From an uncultured Celeribacter sp. (GTDB lineage Bacteria; Pseudomonadota; Alphaproteobacteria; Rhodobacterales; Rhodobacteraceae): a stretch of 64,000 bases of DNA. Under the pieces are notes generated by a model. The model saw nothing but the letters and a program-made list of their open reading frames with translations, had not been told where the DNA came from and did no database searches. The stretch covers positions 1,054,001 through 1,118,000 of the forward strand of contig NZ_OY781106.1 in assembly GCF_963676475.1 (NCBI RefSeq), written 5' to 3'. The translations under genes and the position numbers were made by a program. Shown piece by piece: positions 7,137-14,574 of this stretch; positions within the stretch are counted from its first letter, which is position 1, and each line of letters opens with the position of its first letter.

Positions 7137-7972
7137 GGGCTGTTGACGTTCATCTGAGTTGACTGATTGATGCGGCCAGTGAAATGAACGCCTTGAAGCT
7201 CTGGTCGGTTTTGCACGAGCGCATGGCGATGCCTCTGTTTTCCTTGAGCTTTCCAAAATAGTTTTCGATCAGATGCCGCCATTTGTAGGTTTCCTTGTCG
7301 AACTCGGCAGGAAAGCGGCGGTTGGATTTCGGCGGAATGACCGGTGCAATGCTCCGTTCGGTCAGCGCAGTTCGGAGCCAATCGGCATCAAAGGCGCGAT
7401 CCGCGAGCAGGTGATCTGCGGCGAGCTTGTCGATCAGCTCCGGCACGCCGCGCAGGTCATGCGCTTGCCCCGGCAACAGGCGGAAATCGACAAGGTTGCC
7501 AAGCGCGTCGGTCAGGGCAACGATTTTCGTCGTCATGCCGCCGCGCGAGCGCCCTATGGCCTGGCTCTGTGTCCCCCTTTTGCGCCCTGGCCGGAACGGT
7601 GGACCTTGACGATGGAACCGTCGATCATCGCGTATTCGAAGTCGGCGTCCTCAGCCAAGGTTCTGAACATGCTGTAGAAAGCGTCAGCTTTCACCCATCG
7701 CCGGAAGCGTTTGAAGACAGAATTCCACTTCCCGAATTCGACGGGCAGTTCCCGCCATTGCGCACCGGTTCGCACAATCCACAACACAGCCTCCATGAAC
7801 AGGCGTGGATCGCGTCCGGTTTGGCCGGGATCTGTGGCCTTGCCAAGACAGAAAGGTTCGATGATTGCCCATTGGGCGTCGGTCAAGACATGACGGGTCA
7901 AGGCTGCTCTCCTCTGTTTGCAACCTTGAAGCAGAACTCACAGAATTTGGGAATCCTGAACGTCAACAAGCC
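7137..7972 (-). mobile_element. IS5-family element, IS427 type (836 bp), innermost insertion
   Basis: The ends GGGCTGTTGACGTT (left) and GGCTTGTTGACGTT (right, read inward) agree at 12 of 14 positions. The direct repeat CTAG flanks the element (7133-7136 and 7973-7976). It contains one two-frame transposase on the minus strand and is inserted just inside the left end of the MITE-like unit. It differs clearly in sequence from the element at 1238-2077, so the two are separate arrivals. Confidence 0.9.
7150..7901 (-). CDS. IS5-family (IS427-type) transposase, made by -1 frameshift
   Basis: The first frame runs from ATG 7901 (MTRHVLTDAQWAIIEPF) through the catalytic-Asp segment AMIDGSIVKVH and stops near 7554. 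A -1 slip at the A4G5 run (plus-strand 7573-7581) gives the family-typical junction SQAIGRSRGGMTT and enters the second frame, which carries LLADRAFDADWL and the Glu region IENYFGKLKENRG before ending at 7150. All three catalytic regions are present. Codon use looks like that of the host genes, so the element is probably exchanged among related bacteria. Confidence 0.88.
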
Positions 7973-8138
7973 CTAGATAATTTACTGCAATTATTCGTGT
8001 CATTCCGGAGTTAAAGGCCTTTTTTAGCCAAAACCTATCAAACCCCGTGAAAACGCAAACCTGCAACCAATTGATATTAAATCAATATTTTTCAAACCAC
8101 AGATCAAACCGCCTGAACGCCGTCAGTAGCTGGCATGC

Positions 8139-9065
8139 ATGAGCAGCCCCCCCACCTACAGGACCAAGAACTGGCCAGCCTATAACGAAGCGCTCAAGCG
8201 CCGGGGTTCGCTGACGATCTGGTTCGACCCCGAGATGAGCTGGGATGGCGCGCCGACAGGCAGGCGTGGCCGCCAGCAGACCTACAGCGATGCCGCCATC
8301 CAGACGTGCCTTTCGATGAAAGTTTTGTTCGGCATGGCGCTCCGGCAGACGACCGGGTTCGTCGAGAGCCTGCTGCGACTGGTTGGCCTCGACTGGTCGG
8401 TGCCCGACTTCAGCACGCTGTCCCGCCGTCAGAAGACCCTGGCCGTCAACATTCCTTACCGTGGGTCGAAGGGCCCGCTGCACCTGCTCATCGACAGCAC
8501 GGGCATTAAGGTCGAGGGCGAAGGCGAGTGGCACGCCCGCAAGCATGGTGACCCCAAACGGCGTGTGTGGCGCAAGTTCCATCTCGGGATTGATGAGGAA
8601 ACGCTGGAGATCCGAGCCGTCGAGATCGCCGGGAGCCATATCGGTGATGCACCGGTTTTACCCGATCTGCTCGGCCAGATCCCGATTGGCGAAGAGATCG
8701 GCTCGGTGACCGCCGACGGCGCATACGACACCCGCAAATGCCACGATGCCATCGCGAATCGCGGCGCCCACGCTGTCATCCCGCCCCGCAAGAACGCGAA
8801 ACCGTGGCAGGCCGTCACCGCCGGAGCCGCAGCCCGCAACGAGGCCCTGCGGGCATCCAAATATCTCGGCCGCGCCCTGTGGCGACGATGGAGCGGTTAC
8901 CACCGCCGGAGCCGCGTCGAGACGAAGATGCATTGTGTGAAGCTGCTGGGGCAGCGCCTCATGGCACGGGACTTCGACCGCCAGGTCGCGGAGCTCCAGG
9001 TCCGTATCGCCGTGCTCAACCGCTACACAGCGCTCGGCATACCTGTCACGGAAGCTGTGGAATAG
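8139..9065 (+). CDS. IS903-like transposase (IS5 family, 308 aa)
   Basis: Full-length DDE transposase of the IS903 group: first Asp in LLIDSTGIK (D119), second in ADGAYD (D193), Glu in RVETKMHC (E261). The N-terminal part (MSSPPTYRTKNWPAYNEALK) is typical of the family. The frame is intact, but the MITE-like unit ends only 5-13 bp before the ATG, so its own promoter is now separated from the gene by about 1 kb. Expression may therefore be changed or driven from the inserted DNA. Confidence 0.92.
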   Translation: MSSPPTYRTKNWPAYNEALKRRGSLTIWFDPEMSWDGAPTGRRGRQQTYSDAAIQTCLSMKVLFGMALRQTTGFVESLLRLVGLDWSVPDFSTLSRRQKTLAVNIPYRGSKGPLHLLIDSTGIKVEGEGEWHARKHGDPKRRVWRKFHLGIDEETLEIRAVEIAGSHIGDAPVLPDLLGQIPIGEEIGSVTADGAYDTRKCHDAIANRGAHAVIPPRKNAKPWQAVTAGAAARNEALRASKYLGRALWRRWSGYHRRSRVETKMHCVKLLGQRLMARDFDRQVAELQVRIAVLNRYTALGIPVTEAVE

Positions 9066-9308
9066 GTCCCTCCGGGGAAAGGGGAACCTCAGCCATCACC
9101 CGATTTGTGCAACAGAGCCAATAACGCCCACAAGGCATCCTGGTCCTTTGAAAAGTCGGTGGTGTCATCGGGATGTCGATGGCGCTTGCCGTCAATTTCG
9201 CCTCACAACGAGCGCGCGGAATATCCCTTAAGAAATTGTTTTCATATTCTTTTGCCACTAGCCTAGGCACAAATCCCGCTAAAGCGCATTTTGCGCAGTG
9301 AGAGCATC

Positions 9309-9806
9309 ATGGCAAAAGACCCCCGCGAGATGGCTGTCGCGTTTTTCAATGACGCCGACAAAGCTGTGGCCTTCAACCGGCTGTGGTTCAACATCATGCG
9401 CGTGCATCGCAATTTTTATCCGCGCATTGCCAAAGACCTCAAGAAACTCGGCGTGCGCGATCTGATCTGGCACGAAATTCTCTGGGAGATTGAACGCGGC
9501 GGTGCTGAGGGGCGCAGAATGTCCGAGATCGAACAGGTGCTTTACCTGCCGCAATACGCCTTGTCGCGTCACATCAGCCGGATGGAAAAAGAGGGTTTTC
9601 TCAGGCGTGAATATATCCGCGACGGGCGGCGCAAACACGTGTTGTTTCTCACCGAGAAAGGCGCCGGGATCAATGCGGAGATGTGGCCGATCTACCAAAG
9701 CGCCATTCAGGACGAATTGGGCCCGCTGATCTCTGAAGAAGACGCCTATTTGATGTCCTATCTCATGATCGGCATTCTGCGCGAGGACGAGAACGCCAGG
9801 GCCTGA
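9309..9806 (+). CDS. MarR-family transcriptional regulator (165 aa)
   Basis: Winged-helix protein of MarR size. The N-terminal helix is followed by a helix-turn-helix at about residues 66-90 (MSEIEQVLYLPQYALSRHIS) and the basic wing REYIRDGRRKHVLFLTEKG, the hallmark of the family. The ATG at 9309 is chosen; a TTG six codons earlier is less likely. It converges with a TonB-dependent receptor gene on the opposite strand, 55 bp between stops. It is the first gene right of the IS boundary. The ligand is unknown; control of the receptor through the palindrome at 11926 is possible but unproven. Confidence 0.85.
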   Translation: MAKDPREMAVAFFNDADKAVAFNRLWFNIMRVHRNFYPRIAKDLKKLGVRDLIWHEILWEIERGGAEGRRMSEIEQVLYLPQYALSRHISRMEKEGFLRREYIRDGRRKHVLFLTEKGAGINAEMWPIYQSAIQDELGPLISEEDAYLMSYLMIGILREDENARA

Positions 9807-9861
9807 GGCAGCGCCACAGGAAGCGGCCTTCGCAAGCAACGCACGCGAAGGCCTTCTGTCA

Positions 9862-11841
9862 TCAGAACTCTTTGGTGAGCATGAGGCTCACGCTGCGCCC
9901 CGGCTCCTTGAGCGTGTTGATCTCATCCTCAGTAAAGTCATTCCCGTAGGTGCCACGATCGGCATAGGTTTCATCGAAGATATTGTTGATCTCGGCCCGA
10001 AGCGTCAGCCCATCTACGTTGCGCGGACGGTATTCGGCAAAGACGTTGGCCACGACATAGCCCGGCATTTTCTCCATAAACCCGTCGCCTGCGCCCGTGT
10101 CGTAATCCAGATCATACTCAAGGGCCGCGTCGATGCTGCCGCCGATCACCATGTCATAGTCGATCAGCTCCTGTTGCAGCTCAAGCGAGAAGACCCCGCC
10201 CAGAGGTGTGCCATAATCCAGCACCGCATAGCTCGAGGCCGCCGCGCCGTTCAGCTCCGCCTCGCTATAGGTATAGCTCATGCGCGCAAAGCCGGAGGTC
10301 CAGTCATAAGACCCCGCCAGCGTGAACCCTTTGCTCTCAAAGTCGGCGTGGCCCGCGACATAGCCTCCCGCGCCGCGATCATAGGCCGAGGTGCGCACAG
10401 TGTTGAGTTTGGTCTGGAACAGCTCGGCGCCTAGGCGCAACGGCCCCTCTTCCCAATTCGCGCCCAGCACGATGTTCTCACCACGGGTCACCTCGGTCAG
10501 CCCGCTGTAATCCCAGGGATCGGCAAAGAGGTAGTTGTCCTCGACCGGAATGCCGCCAAACACATTGGAATAACCGGCCCGCACGGAAAAGCTTTGGGTG
10601 ATCGCATATTCGACGGAGAGGTTGCCGCTCAGCCCGTCATTCTCATGTTTGACATCATTCACATCGGTGAAGGCCTGCGAGTCATACCGAAGACCTGCCG
10701 AGAGGTTCAGCCCCGCCATCGGTTCAAGACGGGCCTGCGCGAAGAGGCCAAGGTTCTCGATCCGCTCGCGACCGAGTTTCTCCCCCGTCGAATAGATCGA
10801 ATATTGGCTGGTCTTGTCGATGTAATCCACACCCGCCGTGATCGTGGCCGTCTCGCTCAGATGAAAGTGGTTCTTGGCCGTAAAGCTCAGCGTGTCGGTC
10901 AGGCCAGAGCTGTCGTAGGGCGTCTCCTTGTCCACCTCTGTCGCGGAATAGCCAAGGGTCAGCTCAGGGTCCCAAAGCCCCGCCGCCTGGGTGTTTTCAT
11001 AGTGCAACGCATAGATTGTGCGCTCCGTCTCATAAAGCTCAAGCGGGTTCCACGTGGCTCCGCCAAAATTGGCCCGACGGTTGCGCAAGGCGTCATCCTG
11101 CATCTTCTGCGCGGAAAACTCGACGCGATCCCCGGTCTCGGCCTCATAGGCCAGTTTGACAAGAGCACTGTCGAGATCGGTGCTGGTGCCCAGAACGGTG
11201 TTGCCGTCGCCATCCTCGAAATCGTCCCCGTCCATCTGTTTGACATAGGCCAACCCCTCAAAGCCCGCTTGACGCGCGGCCAAGGTCACGGAGCGGCCAA
11301 ATGTGTCGCCGTTCTCGCCATAGCTCAACCGCACACGGCCGCCGAAACTGTCGCCGGGATCTAGCATATCGCCCGCGTCAATGGTTTCCATCGTCACAGC
11401 CCCCGCCAGCGCCTCGAACCCCGCATCGGCCGGGGCCACGCCCGGATCGACCCGCACGAATTTCATCAGGCCCGGATCAAAGGCGTTGGCACTGACGTGG
11501 TGGAAAATACGGTTGTTCTGCGCCACACCGTCGACCGTCACCCCGAGATTGAGCATATCGACGCCGTTGACGAAAATCTTTTGCGCGATGGGGATCGCGC
11601 CGCCGACAGAGACAGAGGAAATCCCTGCAAAGAGGTCTTTCAAATCGCCCATGCTGGCGGCCTCAAGTTCGGCCTCCGACACATAGACCGAGGTCGCGCG
11701 GTCTGCCGCCCCGGCATTCGCGTCGGTCATCTCGACATAAATCGGATCGAGGTAAATGATATCGCTCTCTTGCGCCGACAGCGCCAGAGGATGCGCGCCA
11801 AGGATGGTTGTCGCCAGCAACGCGGTTTTCAACTGTGTCAT
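9862..11841 (-). CDS. TonB-dependent outer-membrane receptor (659 aa)
   Basis: The start at 11841 is supported by GGTGAG nine bases upstream and by a clean signal peptide (LKTALLATTILGAHPLALSA, cleavage near 23). A plug domain follows at about 40-170 (FVNGVDMLNLGVTVDG and the phrase FEALAGAVTMET), then a 22-strand-type barrel with alternating aromatic strands and the closing NNIFDETYADRGTYG plus a terminal Phe. It should import a large iron chelate, haem or similar ligand, energised by TonB. No exbB, tonB or ABC importer lies nearby, so the substrate cannot be named. The longer upstream frame is rejected because it would place 48 residues before the signal peptide. Confidence 0.88.
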   Translation of the reverse strand: MTQLKTALLATTILGAHPLALSAQESDIIYLDPIYVEMTDANAGAADRATSVYVSEAELEAASMGDLKDLFAGISSVSVGGAIPIAQKIFVNGVDMLNLGVTVDGVAQNNRIFHHVSANAFDPGLMKFVRVDPGVAPADAGFEALAGAVTMETIDAGDMLDPGDSFGGRVRLSYGENGDTFGRSVTLAARQAGFEGLAYVKQMDGDDFEDGDGNTVLGTSTDLDSALVKLAYEAETGDRVEFSAQKMQDDALRNRRANFGGATWNPLELYETERTIYALHYENTQAAGLWDPELTLGYSATEVDKETPYDSSGLTDTLSFTAKNHFHLSETATITAGVDYIDKTSQYSIYSTGEKLGRERIENLGLFAQARLEPMAGLNLSAGLRYDSQAFTDVNDVKHENDGLSGNLSVEYAITQSFSVRAGYSNVFGGIPVEDNYLFADPWDYSGLTEVTRGENIVLGANWEEGPLRLGAELFQTKLNTVRTSAYDRGAGGYVAGHADFESKGFTLAGSYDWTSGFARMSYTYSEAELNGAAASSYAVLDYGTPLGGVFSLELQQELIDYDMVIGGSIDAALEYDLDYDTGAGDGFMEKMPGYVVANVFAEYRPRNVDGLTLRAEINNIFDETYADRGTYGNDFTEDEINTLKEPGRSVSLMLTKEF

Positions 11842-11925
11842 GATCTCACCTGTGGTCAAAGGTTGGCAGGATCGCTGGCACGGGGGGCTGGCTTTGTGTC
11901 GTGGTGTTAGCGGCTTCTTTATTGC

Positions 11926-11939
11926 CATGCAATTGCATG
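11926..11939. promoter_or_regulatory. 14-bp perfect palindrome upstream of the TonB-dependent receptor
   Basis: CATGCAATTGCATG lies 85 bp before the receptor start, in the region divergent to kdsA. Its symmetry fits an operator for a dimeric regulator such as the nearby MarR protein or an iron regulator. No matching copy was found before the marR gene, which weakens the MarR assignment. Confidence 0.45.
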
Positions 11940-12055
11940 TTAGTGCGTGGGGTAAGATTTTTGCCGCCTCGGCCCTCCCCCGCACACGTCAGCAGACTTG
12001 CACCCAAACCCCGCTTCATGGGATAGGGGCACAAACCCTTTGCGAGGATCCCACC

Positions 12056-12895
12056 ATGTCCGCCACCACAGCCCCCAAAGACGTCACCATCGGCAATGTG
12101 ACCTTCTCCAACGCCCGGCCCTTTGGTCTGATCGTCGGTCCTTGCCAGTTGGAAAGCCTCAATCACGCCCGGATGTTGGCGGAAAAGATCGCGGAGGCCT
12201 GTGCGCCCACGGGCACCGGTTTCGTGTTCAAAGGCTCCTACGACAAGGCCAACCGCAGCTCCCTGTCGGGCAAGCGCGGCTTGGGCGCTGAGAAAGGCCT
12301 CACCATCCTGTCGAAAATCCGCGAGGAATTCGGTGTTCCGGTGATCACCGACGTGCATGAGCCCGCGCATTGCGCCATGGCTGCCGAAGCGGTGGATGTG
12401 TTGCAAATCCCGGCGTTTTTGTGCCGTCAGACCGACCTGTTGCTCGCTGCGGGCGAGACGGGAAAGGCCGTGAACGTCAAGAAAGGCCAATTTCTGGCCC
12501 CGTGGGACATGGACAATGTGGCGGCGAAACTGGCCTCGACCGGCAACGATCAGATCATGCTCTGCGAGCGCGGCACATCCTTTGGCTATAACACGTTGGT
12601 CAGCGATTTCCGGGGCCTGCCACGTATGGCACAGACCGGCTATCCGGTGATCATGGACGCGACCCATTCGGTGCAGCAACCGGGCGGCCAGGGCACCTCC
12701 ACCGGCGGCGACCGCACCATGGTGCCAGTGCTGGCGCGTGCGGCGGTGGCCGTCGGCGTTGCGGGGCTGTTCATCGAGACCCACGAAGACCCGGACAATG
12801 CGCCCTCCGATGGGCCGAACATGCTTAAGATCGAGGACCTCGGCCCGCTTTTGGCCACGCTTCATGCCCTCGACAGCGTGGTCAAACCCGCCTGA
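12056..12895 (+). CDS. kdsA: 3-deoxy-D-manno-octulosonate 8-phosphate synthase
   Basis: Condenses phosphoenolpyruvate with arabinose 5-phosphate to Kdo-8-phosphate, the precursor of the LPS inner core. The 279 residues contain the family phrases LIVGPCQLES, FKGSYDKANRSS, VITDVHEP, KKGQFLAPWDM and FGYNTLVSDFR, with IMDATHSVQQPGG in the second half. The start at 12056 follows GAGGATC. The larger frame beginning at 11756 is an artefact of the open upstream region. Cytosolic. It is read divergently from the receptor gene; no other LPS-synthesis gene is adjacent, but LPS transport genes follow at 20 kb. Confidence 0.95.
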   Translation: MSATTAPKDVTIGNVTFSNARPFGLIVGPCQLESLNHARMLAEKIAEACAPTGTGFVFKGSYDKANRSSLSGKRGLGAEKGLTILSKIREEFGVPVITDVHEPAHCAMAAEAVDVLQIPAFLCRQTDLLLAAGETGKAVNVKKGQFLAPWDMDNVAAKLASTGNDQIMLCERGTSFGYNTLVSDFRGLPRMAQTGYPVIMDATHSVQQPGGQGTSTGGDRTMVPVLARAAVAVGVAGLFIETHEDPDNAPSDGPNMLKIEDLGPLLATLHALDSVVKPA

Positions 12896-13031
12896 TCTGG
12901 AACCTGACCGGCCTGCGGTTCACCCCGTAGGTCGGATCAATTTTAGATAAATCGCGCGTATTTTTGCATCTGACTTCAGCCGCCTGAAACCTTCAGCCGT
13001 TACTCTGCTGTGGTGTAAAAGGAGAACCGTT

Positions 13032-13214
13032 ATGTCAGATGCAAAACACCCTGCCCCTCACCTAGGCCAGCCGGTGCCGCAGCCCGTACCACTTGCAATG
13101 CAGCAGCCCCTGCCACAGCAGAGCGCGCCCATGCCGATGCGGGTCACACCGGAGGTGCAGAGCGAGGCCGCGCCGGAGAAACCCTTTGTCATCTCCGATT
13201 GGGCGATGTTCTAA
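13032..13214 (+). CDS. Small Pro/Gln-rich hypothetical protein (60 aa)
   Basis: A good ribosome site (AAGGAG) lies about eight bases before the ATG. The sequence is dominated by Pro and Gln (PQPVPLAMQQPLPQQ) and ends in the more structured VISDWAMF. No family is recognised and no membrane segment or signal is present. It stands alone between kdsA and a TfoX-C gene. The strong ribosome site makes it likely to be translated. Confidence 0.55.
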   Translation: MSDAKHPAPHLGQPVPQPVPLAMQQPLPQQSAPMPMRVTPEVQSEAAPEKPFVISDWAMF

Positions 13215-13290
13215 ATCGGGCTCGCATATGCCTTGACCTCTGTAGGCCGCGCCTGACATTCTGGCGGTCGATCCGCCTTTTGAGGTCCCG

Positions 13291-13629
13291 ATGCCCACCC
13301 CCGTCTCCTCCATTCGAAACCTCGGCCCCGCCTCTGACGCGTCTTTCGCCCGCGCCGGGATCGACAGCGCCGAAGCGTTGCGCGAGCTGGGACCGGATGC
13401 CGCCTACACCCGCCTGTTGGCCACCGGATCGCGACCGCATTTCATCGGCTATTACGCGATGGTCATGGGGCTACAAGGCCGCCCTTGGAACGATTGCAAG
13501 GGCAAGGAAAAAGACGCTCTGCGTGTGCGCTTCGATGCCATCGTGGCCTCTGTCGCCGCCGACACCACAGCCGCGCCGACGGGCATCGAATCTGTGCTCA
13601 ATGAGATCGGCACCGGGCTGCGGCGCTAA
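13291..13629 (+). CDS. TfoX C-terminal-domain protein (112 aa)
   Basis: The first 70 residues match the stand-alone TfoX/Sxy C-terminal domain, a helix-hairpin-helix-like fold: SSIRNLGPASDASFARAGIDSAEALRELG, then AYTRLLATGSRPHFIGYYAMVMGLQGRPWN. In other bacteria TfoX controls competence, but isolated C-domain proteins in alphaproteobacteria have no settled role. The tail (60 residues) is less conserved. Forward, monocistronic or with the small downstream membrane protein. Confidence 0.8.
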   Translation: MPTPVSSIRNLGPASDASFARAGIDSAEALRELGPDAAYTRLLATGSRPHFIGYYAMVMGLQGRPWNDCKGKEKDALRVRFDAIVASVAADTTAAPTGIESVLNEIGTGLRR

Positions 13630-13691
13630 ACAAAACCGGAACCCGATCCGCGTCACAAGCGTTCTCTTCTCAACACGAAAAGGAGAACACC

Positions 13692-13868
13692 ATGGACCTT
13701 ATCCGCATTCTCGTCGCGATTTTGCTACCGCCCCTGGGCGTCTTCTTGCAGGTGGGCTTTGGCAAACACTTTTGGCTCAACATCCTGCTGACGCTTCTGG
13801 GCTACATTCCCGGCATCGTCCACGCCGTTTGGATCATCGCCCGCACGCCGGAGCACAGCCGCATTTAA
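13692..13868 (+). CDS. YqaE/Pmp3-family small membrane protein (58 aa)
   Basis: Two hydrophobic helices (about residues 3-22 and 28-50) joined by VGFGKHFW, with the family phrases LLPPLGVFLQVG and LGYIPGIVHAVWII, identify the UPF0057/Pmp3 proteolipid family. Members help keep membrane potential under salt or stress. AAGGAG lies six bases before the ATG. Complete at normal family length. Confidence 0.92.
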   Translation: MDLIRILVAILLPPLGVFLQVGFGKHFWLNILLTLLGYIPGIVHAVWIIARTPEHSRI

Positions 13869-13959
13869 TCCAATGGTAACAGACCCGGCCTAAGATACCT
13901 GTAACAGGCCCAAAAGGCCGTCACGAATTTGCGTTTCTCCTGAAAGCCGGAACGCAAAA

Positions 13960-13986
13960 GGCCGCCTCCTTTCACAGGGGGCGGCC
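13960..13986 (-). terminator. Terminator downstream of ndk
   Basis: A 10-bp stem (GGCCGCCTCC with GGGGGCGGCC, one mismatch) around TTTCACA. On the minus strand it is followed by TTTTGCG, ending the ndk transcript; on the plus strand ACATTTTTG follows, so it may work both ways. Confidence 0.75.
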
Positions 13987-14010
13987 ACATTTTTGAGCTA
14001 AGACTAAGAC

Positions 14011-14433
14011 TTAGCCGACCAGTTCGAGACCGGAGAAGAAGTAGGCGATTTCGACCGCTGCGGTTTCCGGAGCGTCGGAGCCGTGCACGGAGTTTTCGCC
14101 GATGGAGAGCGCGAACTCTTTGCGGATGGTGCCTTCTGCGGCGTCGGCCGGGTTGGTGGCGCCCATGACTTCGCGGTTTTTCGCGATGGCGTTTTCACCT
14201 TCGAGAACCTGCACAACGATCGGCTCGGAGATCATGAATTCGCACAGTTCGCCAAAGAACGGACGGTCTTTGTGGACGCCGTAGAATTCCTGCGCCTGAG
14301 CCAGCGTCAGCTGGATGCGCTTGCTTGCTACGACGCGCAGGCCGGCCTCTTCGAATTTGGCAATGATCTTGCCGGTCAGGTTGCGCTTGGTTGCGTCGGG
14401 TTTGATGATGGAGAAGGTACGCTGGATCGCCAT
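14011..14433 (-). CDS. ndk: Nucleoside diphosphate kinase
   Basis: Transfers the gamma-phosphate of ATP to nucleoside diphosphates, balancing the (d)NTP pool. The 140-residue protein is full length: AIQRTFSIIKPDATKRN at the start, the active-site His in SVHGSDAPETA (about residue 117) and the end EIAYFFSGLELV. The start at 14433 has AGAGG upstream. The 590-residue frame that extends upstream on the same strand is a shadow of the ABC-F gene. Single gene with its own terminator, read divergently from the ABC-F gene. Confidence 0.97.
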   Translation of the reverse strand: MAIQRTFSIIKPDATKRNLTGKIIAKFEEAGLRVVASKRIQLTLAQAQEFYGVHKDRPFFGELCEFMISEPIVVQVLEGENAIAKNREVMGATNPADAAEGTIRKEFALSIGENSVHGSDAPETAAVEIAYFFSGLELVG

Positions 14434-14574
14434 GGGACAGAACCTCTTGGATGGGTCAAATGGAACGAACAGGGCAACACACCCCGCCCGAAAGATTGCG
14501 CGCCGGATAGCATGGGACGCACGCTTTGAAAAGCGGCGATTGACCTTGGCCGAAAGCTCAGGCAAGTGAGCCTT

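Larger units (their letters stand above)
7110..8125. mobile_element. MITE-like insertion (176 bp once the inner IS is removed)
   Basis: An 8-bp direct repeat GTAGCTGG flanks this stretch (7102-7109 and 8126-8133). Its two ends form an imperfect 25-bp inverted repeat: 7110-7134 against the reverse complement of 8101-8125 agree at 17 positions, including the shared inner block GGTTTGATCT. After subtracting the inner IS and one CTAG, 176 bp remain, AT-rich and without a coding frame, so it cannot move itself. The size, ends and duplication fit a miniature inverted-repeat element mobilised by an absent transposase. The parent family is not identified. Confidence 0.65.
7052..9119 (+). mobile_element. 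IS903-like IS5-family element, interrupted by two nested insertions
   Basis: The terminal repeat GGCTCTGTTGCACAAATC is perfect at both ends (7052-7069 and, inverted, 9102-9119). Removing the nested unit at 7110-8125 plus one copy of its GTAGCTGG duplication leaves 1044 bp with the transposase ATG about 63 bp from the left end, the normal size and layout of IS903-type elements. The bases outside the two ends do not match (CTGAATTTA on the left, AATAACGCC on the right), so the expected target duplication is absent. This suggests the flanks come from different places through recombination or an adjacent deletion. Confidence 0.88.

Noticed and set aside
8070..8096. ATTGAT...ATCAAT palindrome as an operator
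   Set aside because: It lies inside the AT-rich MITE-like unit and is better explained as internal structure of that element.
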